The notes: generated by a model not told the origin, from the letters alone. Positions 32,997-43,208 are shown, numbered from the stretch's first letter. The stretch: DNA of 64,000 nt from Pseudeuparius sepicola (GCA_963920635.1 OY987299.1:117243373-117307372), one strand, 5' to 3'. Numbers and translations: made by a program.

Positions 32997-33701
32997 CCCA
33001 TATAGCAAAATTACATTGGCGGAATATTCTGATAATATTTTTCAGAGAACATGCATATTGCAGGAATATTCACAAAAACTGTAGAAACATTATCTGAACA
33101 TTCAGGCAACATTCAGGTGTTTGCCTTTTGAAGGTACTATTTCACGTATTATAAATATCCACAAATATTCATTGAAGATTAATTTGAAACTTCATAAGCA
33201 TTTTTGTATGTTCTAGGTATATATCCGTTTAATATTCACCGGTAAATTATAAAATAAAAAAAAACGCTAACGCCGGGTGCAGGGTTCGAACCTACGACCA
33301 TCGATTTGCAAGTTCAACGCTCTGACCAACTGAGCCATCGACGTACTTGGAAATATTAGCTGAAAATAATGTAAGCTAGAATCTCGGTGACGTCATGATA
33401 TTCCAGTTATCGCCACTCGCGAACATTGATAAGATAAAGATAAGTATATCGTGAATGTCTTATATACAACCATTTGTGAACATTCATAAGATGTTTGCTG
33501 TATGAATATACTATTTAACATGTACCAGCAATATTCCAAAATTGCACATTCCTAAGGTGAACGTGCCTGTAATGTACTTAAGTTAAATGTTCAATTTGTA
33601 AATATTTATAAGAACCACTAAGTTAGGGACATATTTCGTAAAATATTAATATTAATAGGAACTTATTTTGTATATTCAAAAAATATTAGTTGCTATATGG
33701 G
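32997..33701. mobile_element. CCCATATAGCAA-ended element with tRNA-like core
   Basis: Ends of 12 bases are inverted (CCCATATAGCAA and TTGCTATATGGG). The interior is packed with AATATTC and its variants, more than ten times. A tRNA-like segment sits in the middle on the minus strand. No coding sequence. The superfamily is not recognised. An AT dinucleotide on both sides may be the target duplication. Confidence 0.55.
33272..33344 (-). tRNA. tRNA-like sequence (anticodon position TGC), probably not functional
   Basis: On the minus strand the A box TGGCTCAGTTGG and B box GGTTCGAACCC are intact. The D stem GCTC/GAGC pairs. The T arm GTAGG-TTCGAAC-CCTGC pairs with one G-T pair. The anticodon loop would be CTTGCAA, with TGC at the anticodon position. 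The acceptor stem does not pair (ACGTCGA against ACCCGGC), and one anticodon-stem pair is mismatched. It is therefore a tRNA relic or the head of a tRNA-derived SINE with a usable Pol III promoter, rather than a working tRNA. Confidence 0.6.
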
Positions 33702-33961
33702 ATGATTTCAGGTCGGATAGTAGTCCAGATAAGTAGTCCAAGTCCAAATCCAAAAAACGAAAACTTGATTTTGGATTGTAGGTTTATTAAAATCAGTTTT
33801 GTTCCTTTTTAAGAATAGTTTTTTTTTGTGCCCAGACACAATTTCTGGGCACGCCACTGGGCACACCAGCCACCTTAACTCATAATATGGACTTACTGAC
33901 TCTCAGGCATCTGTATTTTTAGACTTAGTTCATCTATAGTGTCCGGGGTGGTTTTAATATA

Positions 33962-34315
33962 CAGGGTGGTCGCACTCTTACAGTGCATACCATTGAGATA
34001 TCCGAGACGAATATTTCAGAATCTAGTTGGCGTAGGAATTATTTGACATTTCCATTGAAAATCTCACATCGAGAAATGTATGATTACCAGGTTTCATAAA
34101 TTTTCCATTACATATAATAAAAATACGAAGGAAGAAAGAAAACGCATATTTTTAGTTTTTCAGCAATATTTCAGGAACTACCCAAGATATCTTAGATTTC
34201 TTTTCAGATTATTGAAAGGTATGCAAAAACGCAACTTTTCTCTAATTTAACCCACGCTGAATCTCTTACCGTTTTGGATATCCCAATGGTATGCACTGTA
34301 AGAGTGACCACCTTG
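33962..34315. mobile_element. MITE with mariner-type ends
   Basis: The ends are CAGGGTGGTCGCACTCTTAC and a near inverse, flanked by TA on both sides (33960-33961, 34316-34317). The arms share CAGTGCATACCATTG and ATATCC. It lies inside the element at 31942-34796. No coding sequence. Confidence 0.8.
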
Positions 34316-34796
34316 TATACTTGATTTTTGAGCCCAAAAATTCATTATTTTGTGATGGCACAGAGAAAGACACCCTTTATATTTTCTATTGGATCTTTAC
34401 ACACCAACACTTTGAGTGGTCCTGTTGACCGACCATTCAACTGTTTTAAAGGGATTTCATGGCGCACTTGACTTGCCAGATATTTTGCTCAACTTTGACA
34501 CCCTGCAGAATGGAACTCCATGTATATTTTTTGTTCAAATTTGGTATGTGGGGATTCTAGGGCGTCCTGATTATCACTGAGGTGTCAGATTTTAAATAAA
34601 AGAAATCGCTAAATGGTTTTTCGTCATTTTCTACTGGAAAAAAATTCGTAGTAGACCTTGAAAATTCAGATTAAGACCTGACATTTTGCACCAAAGTAGA
34701 GTTTTTTGTGACCTATCTTTAGAAAAAAAACCTGCTAAAATCGGATGAAACATAAAAAAATTTCGAGGGTTCTTCCATTTCAAATGGGTCACCCAT

Positions 34797-35827
34797 TGTT
34801 GTCTTGCTTCTCTTCGCATTTATTTTGTTTTACAGAAAAGCTGAATTATTGGATTTGTTATACAGAATGGACCAACGAAAGCGAAACAAAAATACCAGGA
34901 AAATATTTTCTCGAAATCGGTCGATTTTGTTTGGGAGGGGGACATTTTGTTACATCGAATTTAACACCCCTAACGTCAACTCCAACGTTATCTTTCAATA
35001 GCGGTAGCGGAACAAGATTTAAAAAGATTGTGGTCAAATTTGATTTTGGATATCCACTTAAATTTTGTAAATTTAAATTAAATTTTTCTTACTTATAGTA
35101 TCATTACGAGTCTGGAAATAACGATTTTTACGTACACGTGTGACAAGTTATGCAAGCAATGAACGATGTGTTTAAATTTGAACAATTTGGGATTAAATGT
35201 AACAAAAACGATAGAAACTATGACCAACTATGTACTTTATTCAAAAACCTTAATTAAATGAACTGTACCGAAACGCAGTAGATAAACAAATTAGGATTCT
35301 ACGGAAAATTCTAAGCACATCTGAAGAATGCCATTTTTTTAGAAATTAGTAGATTCTGACCTATGAACAGTTGAAAATAGGCATTTTGACTACTTTGCAC
35401 CGTTGTAGAGACAAAACTGTTGGTACCAACAAAACTGTTGGTACGAATTTTGGCACCGTGGTACCAATAATTGGCAACATTAGGTAGCTCTTGGAAAGTT
35501 AAGATAGGAATGTGAAATTCATTATGATCTATCTCAAACAGTTTCCTCGCTACAACGGTGCAAATTAGTAAATTGGAAAAGTCGAATGCTTCTTTTTACA
35601 CAATGTCTTGTGAATTTTTAAATTTTAGTTCCTGCGGTGCAAAAAGAGCGTATGTACCAAGAGACTAGAGTGATTCTTAATCCCGGAAGTGAAGATTGTT
35701 GCCCGAGCGTAAGCGAAAGACTCACATTAGTCTCTTGATACATAATTTTTTTATCGTGTGACAAAAACTAATTATTTCGAAAAGTAACAACTAGCAAAAA
35801 TGTCAACATATTGTATACCTATTGAAA
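34797..35827. other. No gene seen; one inverted repeat
   Basis: TTTGCACCGTTGTAG at about 35395 and its inverse at about 35548 form an imperfect foldback of about 175 bases. Its loop contains the direct repeat AAAACTGTTGGTAC. The frame at 34745-35098 starts in the neighbouring element arm and has no motif. Confidence 0.4.
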
Positions 35828-36250
35828 ATAGTATATTATACACTTAGGTTGAGAAGTGAGCCATTATTTACCGATCATTTTTATATCCTGAGGCGCGTAA
35901 TGCCGAAGGATATAATATTCGAGGTAAATAATGGGCTTCTCAACCGAACTGTATATAGAATTTTTTTTACTACTAACATTGAAATATTGCCATATTTTAC
36001 ATATTTGCTTAGATTTTGATATTTTAGTCATTTCTCGCCTTTTACAAATACTTCGAAAAATCAAGTACATAGCCTGGGAGTTCAGTTGTCAAGCTGATAA
36101 AATCTGTCTCGGTATAAACAAGAATAAAACGAAACTAATTTTTAAATGTCATATAGAAAATTTTTCATTATTTACCTAGGGAGAGAAATATTACTTCTCA
36201 TTAGAGGCATGAGGTAAATAATGGTGATTTCTCAGGTTAGCAGTAAAAAA
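35828..36250 (+). repeat. Dispersed repeat family R2, copy 2
   Basis: This matches 53426-53829 in direct and 29242-29616 in inverse orientation. It begins ATAGTATATTATACACTTAG and ends at CAGGTTAGCAGTAAAAAA. Relative to copy 3 it has a small insertion around 36108-36135. No coding sequence. Confidence 0.8.
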
Positions 36251-36543
36251 ATCTGTCTACTATAGGAGCGGCTCCTCAAAAAGAGCGCCCGTGCGCGCGC
36301 ATTGCCTGCAAAAATTAGCAGAAAATGAAATTAAACAAAAATCTTTCTTTCTTTCCTACATAGCATCTAAAATTAATACTATAAGTTTAGGCATTTCTAA
36401 TTTATATTAGCCATACAGCACATTGTATATGCACGCGAATAGAGGCCGGTCCAAGCCACTGTATCGGGAGAGCGGAAAGCAGAGACATGTACCTACTTGT
36501 GCTTCTTAACTAGTTGTCTTCTAGCATTGAATAAGATGGTTTA
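36251..36543. other. No gene seen
   Basis: GC-richer start with alternating GTGCGCGCGC at about 36290 and a CGAATAGAGGCCGG patch at 36437. No coding or repeat structure was recognised. Confidence 0.4.
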
Positions 36544-36623
36544 GGCCAGGGAAAATAGAATTTGACCTAGAAAAAAATATTAACTGCAATTTTGTTTTAC
36601 CATATCAAAGTTATAAGTAAATA

Positions 36624-38561
36624 CAGTGTGACCCATTTGTTTTGGGGTCAGTCTGTAAAAAGTGTATCAATCGTGCGATTTGGCTGATTTTTTTTTTAAA
36701 TTGTAGAGCTCGATGAACTGCACATTTTGAACAAAAATTGCCTGGTTCGCATAAAATCCAAAGCCTACCATGACCGTTTTTATGAGAAAAATTTTAAGAA
36801 ACCATATTAGCGTTTTTTTTGAAAAAATCTGTGTGCGCCAATGGATTGAGCACCCCTCGAAATGGGTATGTACAAAATTTCATCAAAATATTCCAAGTAA
36901 TAACGATTTTGTAGAAAAATTAAAAATGCAGCCAAGGTACGTCTTTATTTTCAAAAATTCAAAGTTGGCCATGGAAAATAATTGAATTGTTTACTTTTAT
37001 TAAGTGTCAAACTGTCTAAATTGAGTTCAGAAATTGTTTGTGCTCAATACAATTAATTATCATAATTATGGAATATTTAAGCATAAGAGACAAAATAGAA
37101 ATTGTTCGACTCGTGGGCGACAACGAGCGCTCGGCAGCAGAAGCTGCGGCCGAATTTAACAATAGACACCCAGGTAGATCAGTGAGTCGAAGTACTGTAC
37201 AACGTATAAACAATATTTTTGATGAAACTGGATCGATTTCTAAAAATTTATTAAAAACTAGGCAAAATGGACGCCGTGGACTTGTTAAAAATAACAATCA
37301 AATTCTGCAATACTTTAGTGACAATCCTCGAAATAGTGTTCGAACGGCTAGTTTAGACCTTCATATACCCAGAGAGAGTATAAGGAGATGTTTGAGACAA
37401 AACAAAATAAAACCGTTTAAGCCAAAATTTTTGCACACCCTGGAACCAGGAGATGAGGAGAGAAGATTAGAATTTTGCTATTGGCTGCAAGGTGAATATC
37501 TCCATAATGGCAACTTTTTAAATGAAATTTTATTCACCGACGAAGCCACGTTTACTACAAATGGTGTAGTATCAAGTCAAAACTGCCGCCACTGGTCAGC
37601 TGAAAATCCAGAGTTTATAATAAATGCAAGGAGACAATATTCACAAAAAATTAACGTTTGGTGTGGAATACTACGCGACAGAATAATTGGCCCATTTTTC
37701 TTTGAAGGGAATTTGAATGCGGCTGGCTTCTTGAATTTTCTAGAAATTGAATTTAGAAATGCTTTAGATGAGTTACCATTAAGATACCGTTTAAATTTAA
37801 AGTTACAGTTAGATGGCAGTCCTATTCATAATGCTCGTTTAATCAGAAACTGGCTAGATAATAATTTTGAAAACTGTTGGATAGGGCGAAATAGTCCTTT
37901 CTGTGAGTGGCCACCGAGATCTCCGGACTTAACTCCTTTAGATTTTTTTCTTTGGGGTACACTTAAGCAAAATGTTTATAAGTCAAGACCCCATAATTTA
38001 CAAGAACTGCAAGCTAGGATAAACCGTAGTTGTGAGGAAATTACTCCACAGCAAATACGAAATGTAATTTTGAATGTACGCAAGAGGAACGACAAATGCA
38101 TTGTAGAAAATGGAGGCTTGGTAGAAGTTACAAAAATTTTATAATTTTAATTGTTTTTATGTTTTGTGTTTATAAGCATAAGGTTGTATTATTACAATTC
38201 AATTATTTTCCATGGCCAACTTTGAATTTTTGAAAATAAAGACGTACCTTGGCTGCATTTTTAATTTTTCTACAAAATCGTTATTACTTGAAATATTTTG
38301 ATGAAATTTTGTACATACCCATTTCGAGGAGTGCTCAATCCATTGGCGCACACAGATTTTTTCAAAAAAAAACGCTAATATGGTTTCTTAAAATTTTGCT
38401 CATAAAAACGGTCATAGTAGGCTTTGGATTTTATGCGAACCAGGCAATTTTTGTTCAAAATGTGCAGTTCATCGAGCTCTACAATTTAAAAAAAAAATCA
38501 GCCAAATCGCACGATTGATACACTTTTTACAGACTGACCCCAAAACAAATGGGTCACACTG
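36624..38561 (+). mobile_element. Tc1/mariner-type transposon, apparently complete
   Basis: The element is 1938 bases long, flanked by TA at 36622-36623 and 38562-38563. Inverted repeats of about 350 bases begin CAGTGTGACCCATTTG and differ by only a few bases, including one small indel in an A/T run. One intact transposase gene lies between them on the plus strand. The high arm identity and open gene indicate a young insertion. Its empty site can be read in the related element at 21743-23544. Confidence 0.92.
37068..38144 (+). CDS. Mariner-type transposase (DUF4817 N-terminus, DD37D)
   Basis: The ATG at 37068 gives 358 residues; the frame upstream opens only with a TTG. The N-terminal 60 residues (MEYLSIRDKIEIVRLV, RSVSRSTVQRINNIF) form the helix-turn-helix of the DUF4817 type that is widespread in insect mariner-like genes. 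A second helix-turn-helix follows (ARTASLDLHIPRESIRRCLR-like, residues 91-111). The catalytic acids are visible: FTDEATF with Asp158, QLDGSPIHN with Asp249, and RSPDLTPLDFFLWG with Asp287, which leaves 37 residues between the second and third. The protein would cut the element at its ends and insert it at TA. It has no frameshift or internal stop and a canonical C-terminus (ENGGLVEVTKIL). Confidence 0.93.
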   Translation: MEYLSIRDKIEIVRLVGDNERSAAEAAAEFNNRHPGRSVSRSTVQRINNIFDETGSISKNLLKTRQNGRRGLVKNNNQILQYFSDNPRNSVRTASLDLHIPRESIRRCLRQNKIKPFKPKFLHTLEPGDEERRLEFCYWLQGEYLHNGNFLNEILFTDEATFTTNGVVSSQNCRHWSAENPEFIINARRQYSQKINVWCGILRDRIIGPFFFEGNLNAAGFLNFLEIEFRNALDELPLRYRLNLKLQLDGSPIHNARLIRNWLDNNFENCWIGRNSPFCEWPPRSPDLTPLDFFLWGTLKQNVYKSRPHNLQELQARINRSCEEITPQQIRNVILNVRKRNDKCIVENGGLVEVTKIL

Positions 38562-39747
38562 TATATGTTGGTAGAAACCAAAAATTAAACATTTTGAAAA
38601 AACGGGTCCTTGAGTTACCTCAAAAAACACCTATTTTTCGTTAGAAATTTCGAGCAAAAATGTTAACTGGATTTTTTTTGGCTCTTTAGGTAAAAAAAAC
38701 TTCCCTTGCTAACATATATATTAAGAAATTAAACATTTTAAGAATATGGAAGTAACTTAGATCGACAAAGAGGGATAAAAATCGGATAATTTTCTATTTC
38801 GGCAAAAGCAAAAATATTAACTACGTTTTTATTGCAGATGATCATTCCCTTTTACAAAAAATATAATGTAACTTATACAAAATTAAACATTTATCTGAGT
38901 CGCATGTACGTCAGCTGTCACTTCTCATTGGTATAGACTAGGCAAAAATATTAACTGTTTTTTTTTGTTTAACTTTTTACAATATTTACTTTACTATATT
39001 GAATCATATATAGCGAAATTAAATATTTATTTACGGCGCATATAGGTCAACTGTCACTTGTCATTTCTTTAGGAAAGCAAAAATATTAACTGTTTTTTTT
39101 GTTTAACTTTTTACAATATAACTATATTAAATCACATATAGCGAAATTAAACATTTATTTACGGCGCATGTAGGTCAACTGTCATTTCAAAATACTTCCG
39201 TTACCAATTTTTGTTTAATTTCAAAAAATTTGACAAGACTTAGTATCCACTTACAATGTTTAACAAAAATCAGCCAGGGTATAATTTTGCTCTTAAAGAC
39301 AGCTTCAAATTACTTTAAAATGCGATTTCCGACGAAACAATATGTTTAATTTCAGAACAAACTGTTAATACTTGATTTTTAAGGTAATTATAAATAATAA
39401 AAACGTAGTTAATATTTTTGTCCAAAAAAATATTAGGCAAAATGTCATTGTTAGGTACATCATTCGGATACTTGCGCAAACGTAATCTGTCTAATTTATC
39501 ATTCTCAACTTTATATACCTTACTTACTAATAAATGCAGCTTAAAATTCGTAGTTAATATTTATGCCGTCTTTAGTACAACAAGAAAATGTATTTTTCTA
39601 AAAAACGCCCACACGCGTATGTTTATTTTGTATAAAAAACAATTCTGACATTCATTTATTACCAATATTTTGTGATGGCATTATAAAAATGCGGTTATGA
39701 ATTTTGTCTAGGTTTCGTTATTTTTTACCGTAATTTCCCTGGCCTAC

Positions 39748-39862
39748 TTCTAGAAACTCCCGCGACACAGCATGTATCCCGAAGCATCATTCGAGAACTT
39801 GCTTAGGCTAGCAACTTAGCACTTTCTTTATATAAATATGTCATTAACGACGCTAATTCAGA
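39748..39862 (+). promoter_or_regulatory. Heat-shock-type promoter arrangement
   Basis: Two heat-shock element cores of the TTCnnGAA form lie at 39748-39755 (TTCTAGAA) and 39790-39797 (TTCGAGAA), each followed by part of a third pentamer. TATATAAATA is at 39829-39838 and an initiator-like TCAGA at 39858, about 30 bases downstream of the TATA box. This spacing matches arthropod core promoters. The leader that follows is A-rich and then CpG-rich. The expected gene is not recognisable, because a palindrome begins at 40012. The GGCCAGGG element ends only four bases before the first core. Confidence 0.45.
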
Positions 39863-40011
39863 TTTTTGTACCATTCATTTCCAAACTGTTGTGGCAGTCA
39901 ATTCGAACAAAAAAAAATAAAAATAACTTCGCACCCGCTCGCAGTCGCGCGGTGAGTCGCAAGGCGCGGGCGGGTATCACTATGCCCACAGAAAAACAGC
40001 AAGCTTGCTTT

Positions 40012-40376
40012 AGAGTGATTATATATAACATCCGGTTGTTTCACGAGAATACCTACCCGATTGGTTTCATATTATAGCTATATTATAGCACAGACCTAGT
40101 TAGTAGAAAGGTCTGTGTAGAACAATCGGTGTAGTTGCTTGGATCAGGGACACAGAACCGTGCGGCATAGCACAGAAAAACAACTGTTTTTCTGTCCTAT
40201 ACCGAAAAACAGCTGTTTTTCTGTGCTATGCCGCACGGTTCTGTGTCCCTGATTCAAGCAACTACACCGATTGTTCTACACAGACCTTGCTACTTTGTGC
40301 TATAATATAGCTATAATATGAAACCAATCGGGTAGGTATTCTCGTGAAACAACCGGATGTTATATATAATCACTCT
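40012..40376. repeat. Near-perfect 365-base palindrome
   Basis: The left arm, from AGAGTGATTATATATAAC through CATCCGGTTGTTTCACGAGA to GCCGCACGG-type sequence, is matched by the right arm down to CACTCT. The arms are about 175 bases with only a few mismatches, mainly around 40095-40120. The central 20 or so bases are CTGTCCTATACC. It contains the CACAGACCT motif also seen at 10177. Confidence 0.9.
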
Positions 40377-40568
40377 CGTGCACAGATGTGGACAGAGCAA
40401 CACACTGCTTAGTCCCTAGTGGTATTGCGGGAACGTGTATATGGCCTGTAATTAAAATTAAAAGGTTGGGAAGACCAACACCAGTTTTGAAACTAGAGCG
40501 TACATCCAAAATACCACGAGGCGCCATAGGTCTGGACCAACCAGGTCCAAATTTAAAGAAGCCGTATG
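40377..40568 (+). other. Open stretch without recognised motif
   Basis: Bases 40388-40568 are open on the plus strand (KIKRLGRPTPVLKLERTSKI) and run into the next MITE, where the frame becomes meaningless. The sequence is less AT-rich than the surroundings and continues after the MITE at 40812-40859. It could be a remnant of a real exon, but no family was recognised. Confidence 0.2.
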
Positions 40569-40811
40569 TACCGTACTTTCACCGTTTTAGTAGACATAGC
40601 CATGGCTGGGCGGCGCGCCGCCGTGTATTCGGCTAGGTTCGTCAGTCGTTGGCGGGGGGCGGGGCGTGTTTTTTGCTCGCAAAACTCGACTGATAAGCGG
40701 TGCGGGACTACTACTGTGTACTCCCCCCGCCAACGACTGACGAACCTAGCTGGACGCACGGCGACGCGCGGCCTATTCACCTATGTCTACTAAAACGGTG
40801 AAAGTACGGTA
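40569..40811. mobile_element. GC-rich MITE
   Basis: TACCGTACTTTCACCGTTTT and its exact inverse form the ends. The inverted repeats extend with interruptions through AGTAGACATAG and CGGCTAGGTTCGTCAGTCGT to about 80 bases. The loop is GC-rich and contains GGCGGGGGGCGGGG. No coding sequence. Confidence 0.8.
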
Positions 40812-41214
40812 TACGTCCAAAGCACACAAAGACTAGATGTGTCCACCTTGTCTACAGTACGTATTATCAGTGGCGGCTGGTCCGTAGGGGCTGCAAACAA
40901 CCGATAACGTACAGTTCGATCGCTCATTGACGACAAAGTCGTCAATTATACGACACTTCTCATTTAAATTCATATACCATACACAGGTGAATAAAGACGA
41001 TTCCGATACATTTGGCAACGGTGCCCGGCTCGTTGTGCTCTTTGTACAAAGAGAAAACTAAGAGAGTAGACAGCCGGATTACACTGAAAATGGGGCGAGA
41101 GGGGAACACGACGGGGCGCGAGAGTGGCGCGATTGTGCGCTGGTCTGGGGCTGAAAGTTTTTCCGCCGAACTGAAGTGTTTTAGTTCTGCCCGCGCCGCG
41201 ACTGCCTATATATA

Positions 41215-42974
41215 CAGTGGCTTTATACAAGACAGTGGCGACACGGCCGCCATGTTTTGTCAAATTAAAGGTGGGACTATTTAAAAAATATATCGATATT
41301 GTTAATCCAGATCCAGTATAAATTTTTTTTTATCGATATGACTATTATATATTAAATAAAATCAATTTATTGCCCATTTTTGAGAAATAAACGGTAAAAC
41401 CTACCTACCTGTTCCGTTTCGTTCATATTTTATGATTAATTACTAATATTTAATGGTTCTCACTGGAATATACGAATAAATTTTGAGCATGTGTTTGTAT
41501 TTTGAAAAGTTTAGAAATGAGTAGATAGCAATAAACAGAAAATTTTAAAAATATAAAATAGGGAAAACACAATATAATTATATGGTACTTTTAGCTTAGG
41601 AAATAAAGTAATGATAACTACATTATAATAAAACAACTCCAAACGTAGGTCTGTTCAATTTATAATTGGTGTTTATTGGTGTTATATGTACGAGTACATA
41701 CAGAAAACTTTGTAATTAACAATTTTCTTCAGTCCTAAAGCACTTGGTACACAAGACTAAAACTCAAAGAATAACTGCTTTTATTTTTGGTTTTTGACAC
41801 TTTTTATTTACTTATTTTCATGGATACAATATCAAATTATTCGTAAGAAAAATGAAAAGTGATATTACAATCTTCAACATCCTTCCGTTTGGATGATTTT
41901 TCTTAAGCCCATTGTTTTACAGGAGTAACAGCCTCTCAAAATGTTTTTGGTTTAAATAAAGCTTTCATAAAAATGTTCGCAATTTGCTCCATTGTGCTTG
42001 TTTGAGACCATAAATGTTTGGAGTCTACAGAACTCTATTGGTTTAATAATCTTCATTACCTTTTGGTTGTTTCATGTAAACATCTTCATCGATTTTTCGA
42101 TATAAGCGCATGCTGTAGAGACATCCATTGAGTCAATTCAACATTTTCACCAGCAGCTATATGCTTAATATTGCTTTTATTATCATTCCAGATTTGACTA
42201 CAGGGCTAAACGTTTGGTCGTAGTCTTCACCTTTTCTTTGTGAACAACCTTTCATTACCAATCTTTCCTAGTATGTTTCTATCGATCCATCCGGAATTAT
42301 CCTCTCCTTGTATATCCATTTACAAGATACTATACCTAATGCTTACTTGTCTTCTGGAAGTCTCTGTAAAACTCATTTTGTTTTATTCATGTGACTTCAT
42401 TTCTTTATCCATTACAGCTAACCAGTATAGCTTCGATCACCGGTCTTTACAGCTTCTTTATAGTTATTAGACTCACTAATTTTTAAAACATTTGCAAAAG
42501 CTTTCATAACAAAGTTTTCAAATTTTGCTGGTTTTGCAATTTTCTACGGTCTCTCAGCGCCATTATTTTCATTTCTCCATGGCCTTCCTCCTGCTAATCC
42601 GTCTTTTTTGACCTTCTGTACCGCCTTTTCCAATTTCTTCATTGTATTCTTCTCCTGGATAACCATCATCTTCTTGCAAACTTCCCTGGCTTTTATACAT
42701 TTCTTGCATGACAACCATCTACGTTGTGGTCACCTTACTTTACTTTTCTCAAAGAAAAACGCAGATAAAGCACACCAGAAATATGATAATACACACGTAA
42801 ACAAAGCGTACATCCATAATAAGGGACAAAACGAATGACGGATCTGTAGAATGACGCCGTCATTATGAAATCGATACGATAAGTCGATCCATTATGACAG
42901 AATTTGACGAAACATGGCGGAACCAATCAAAAATCGAACCATGGTTGTCGCCACTGTCTTGTATAAAGCCACTG
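41215..42974. mobile_element. Inner hAT-type element
   Basis: The terminal repeats begin CAGTGGCTTTATACAAGACA and continue with AGTGGCGACA and a broken CCATGTTTTGTCAAATT match. Flanks are TATATATA and TACCTATA, 6 of 8 identical. The end contains a second internal CAGTGGCGACA. It holds a Copia relic in reverse orientation and no hAT transposase. Confidence 0.75.
41890..42600 (-). pseudogene. Ty1/Copia reverse-transcriptase relic
   Basis: The minus strand gives, across several frames, MALRDRRKLQ, SNNYKEAVKT, ALGIVSCKWIYKE, GCSQRKGEDYDQTFSPVVKS, EDVYMKQPKG and YGLKQ. These are in the order found at the start of the Copia reverse transcriptase (CKWVYK, KGF.Q..G.DY..TFSPV, QLDV, VYM.QP.G, LYGLKQ). 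Multiple stops and shifts break it, and the YVDD region is missing. It is embedded in the inner hAT-type element, and no LTR was found. Confidence 0.8.
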
Positions 42975-43068
42975 TACCTATAGGTACCCACCTATTTTTT
43001 TAATTGGCCCTATATTGTGTTCTTTTCAAAACGTAGTCCCCCCCTCCCCCTGGCCTGTGCCGCCACTG

Positions 43069-43141
43069 CCTATTATTGTGCCGCCACTGCCTATTATTGT
43101 GCCGCTACTGTCTATTATTGTGCCGCCACTGCCTATTGTTG
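43069..43141 (+). repeat. 21-base tandem array of hAT terminus plus target duplication
   Basis: Immediately after the hAT right end there are three copies of CCTATTATTGTGCCGCCACT(G) and a partial fourth, with one or two substitutions. Each unit consists of the 8-base target duplication and the last 13 bases of the element. Confidence 0.85.
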
Positions 43142-43208
43142 TAAACAACTGGAATTAAGTAGGCGCCACAAATATTGAAATTGATAAATTGAAATGTAGG
43201 TACTTATA

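Larger units (their letters stand above)
32597..33859. mobile_element. hAT-type non-autonomous element
   Basis: The terminal inverted repeats are CAGTGGCGTGCCCA and its exact inverse. A run of 13 G and then 9-10 C close to the left end could fold on itself. The flanking 8 bases do not match, so the duplication is lost or the element was rearranged. It contains the element at 32997-33701 and no transposase. Confidence 0.65.
31942..34796. mobile_element. Long-armed mariner-type element containing further insertions
   Basis: The left end is CAGGGTGACCCATTTGAA preceded by TA. The right end, inverted, runs CAAATGGGTCACCCA at about 34795 and is decayed. The arms (31942 to about 32400 and about 34345 to 34796) are inverted and diverged. 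Between them lie a hAT-type element at 32597, with another inside it, and a MITE at 33962. The end is close to that of the intact mariner element at 36624 (both have GACCCATTTG), which suggests a related family. Confidence 0.75.
36544..39744 (-). mobile_element. GGCCAGGGAAA-ended non-coding element, copy 2, split by mariner
   Basis: This is the inverse of copy 1 at 21743-23544. The ends GGCCAGGGAAAA and TTTCCCTGGCC are flanked by TA on both sides. The MITE present in copy 1 is absent here. A mariner-type transposon is inserted at 36624-38561 within the sequence that reads AAATACGTTGG in copy 1, and its insertion duplicated TA. The many repeats of CAAAAATATTAACTG and GAAATTAAACAT are well visible from 38600 to 39420. 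Confidence 0.8.
40868..43068. mobile_element. Outer hAT-type element
   Basis: The left end is CAGTGGCGGCTGGTCC and the right end, inverted, CAGTGGCGGCACAGGCC. The flanking 8 bases are CGTATTAT on the left and CCTATTAT on the right, 7 of 8 identical, as expected for a hAT duplication. It contains a second hAT-type element. The right terminus and duplication are followed by a small tandem array. Confidence 0.8.

Noticed and set aside
33272..33344. Functional tRNA-Ala(TGC)
   Set aside because: Acceptor stem does not pair and it sits inside a mobile element, so only a tRNA-like relic is claimed.
32597..33859. 8-bp target duplication for this hAT-type element
   Set aside because: The flanks TGTTGTGG and GGCACACC do not match, so no duplication is claimed.
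40553..40793. Overlapping 75-codon frames on both strands
   Set aside because: They follow the inverted arms of the GC-rich MITE and are not genes.
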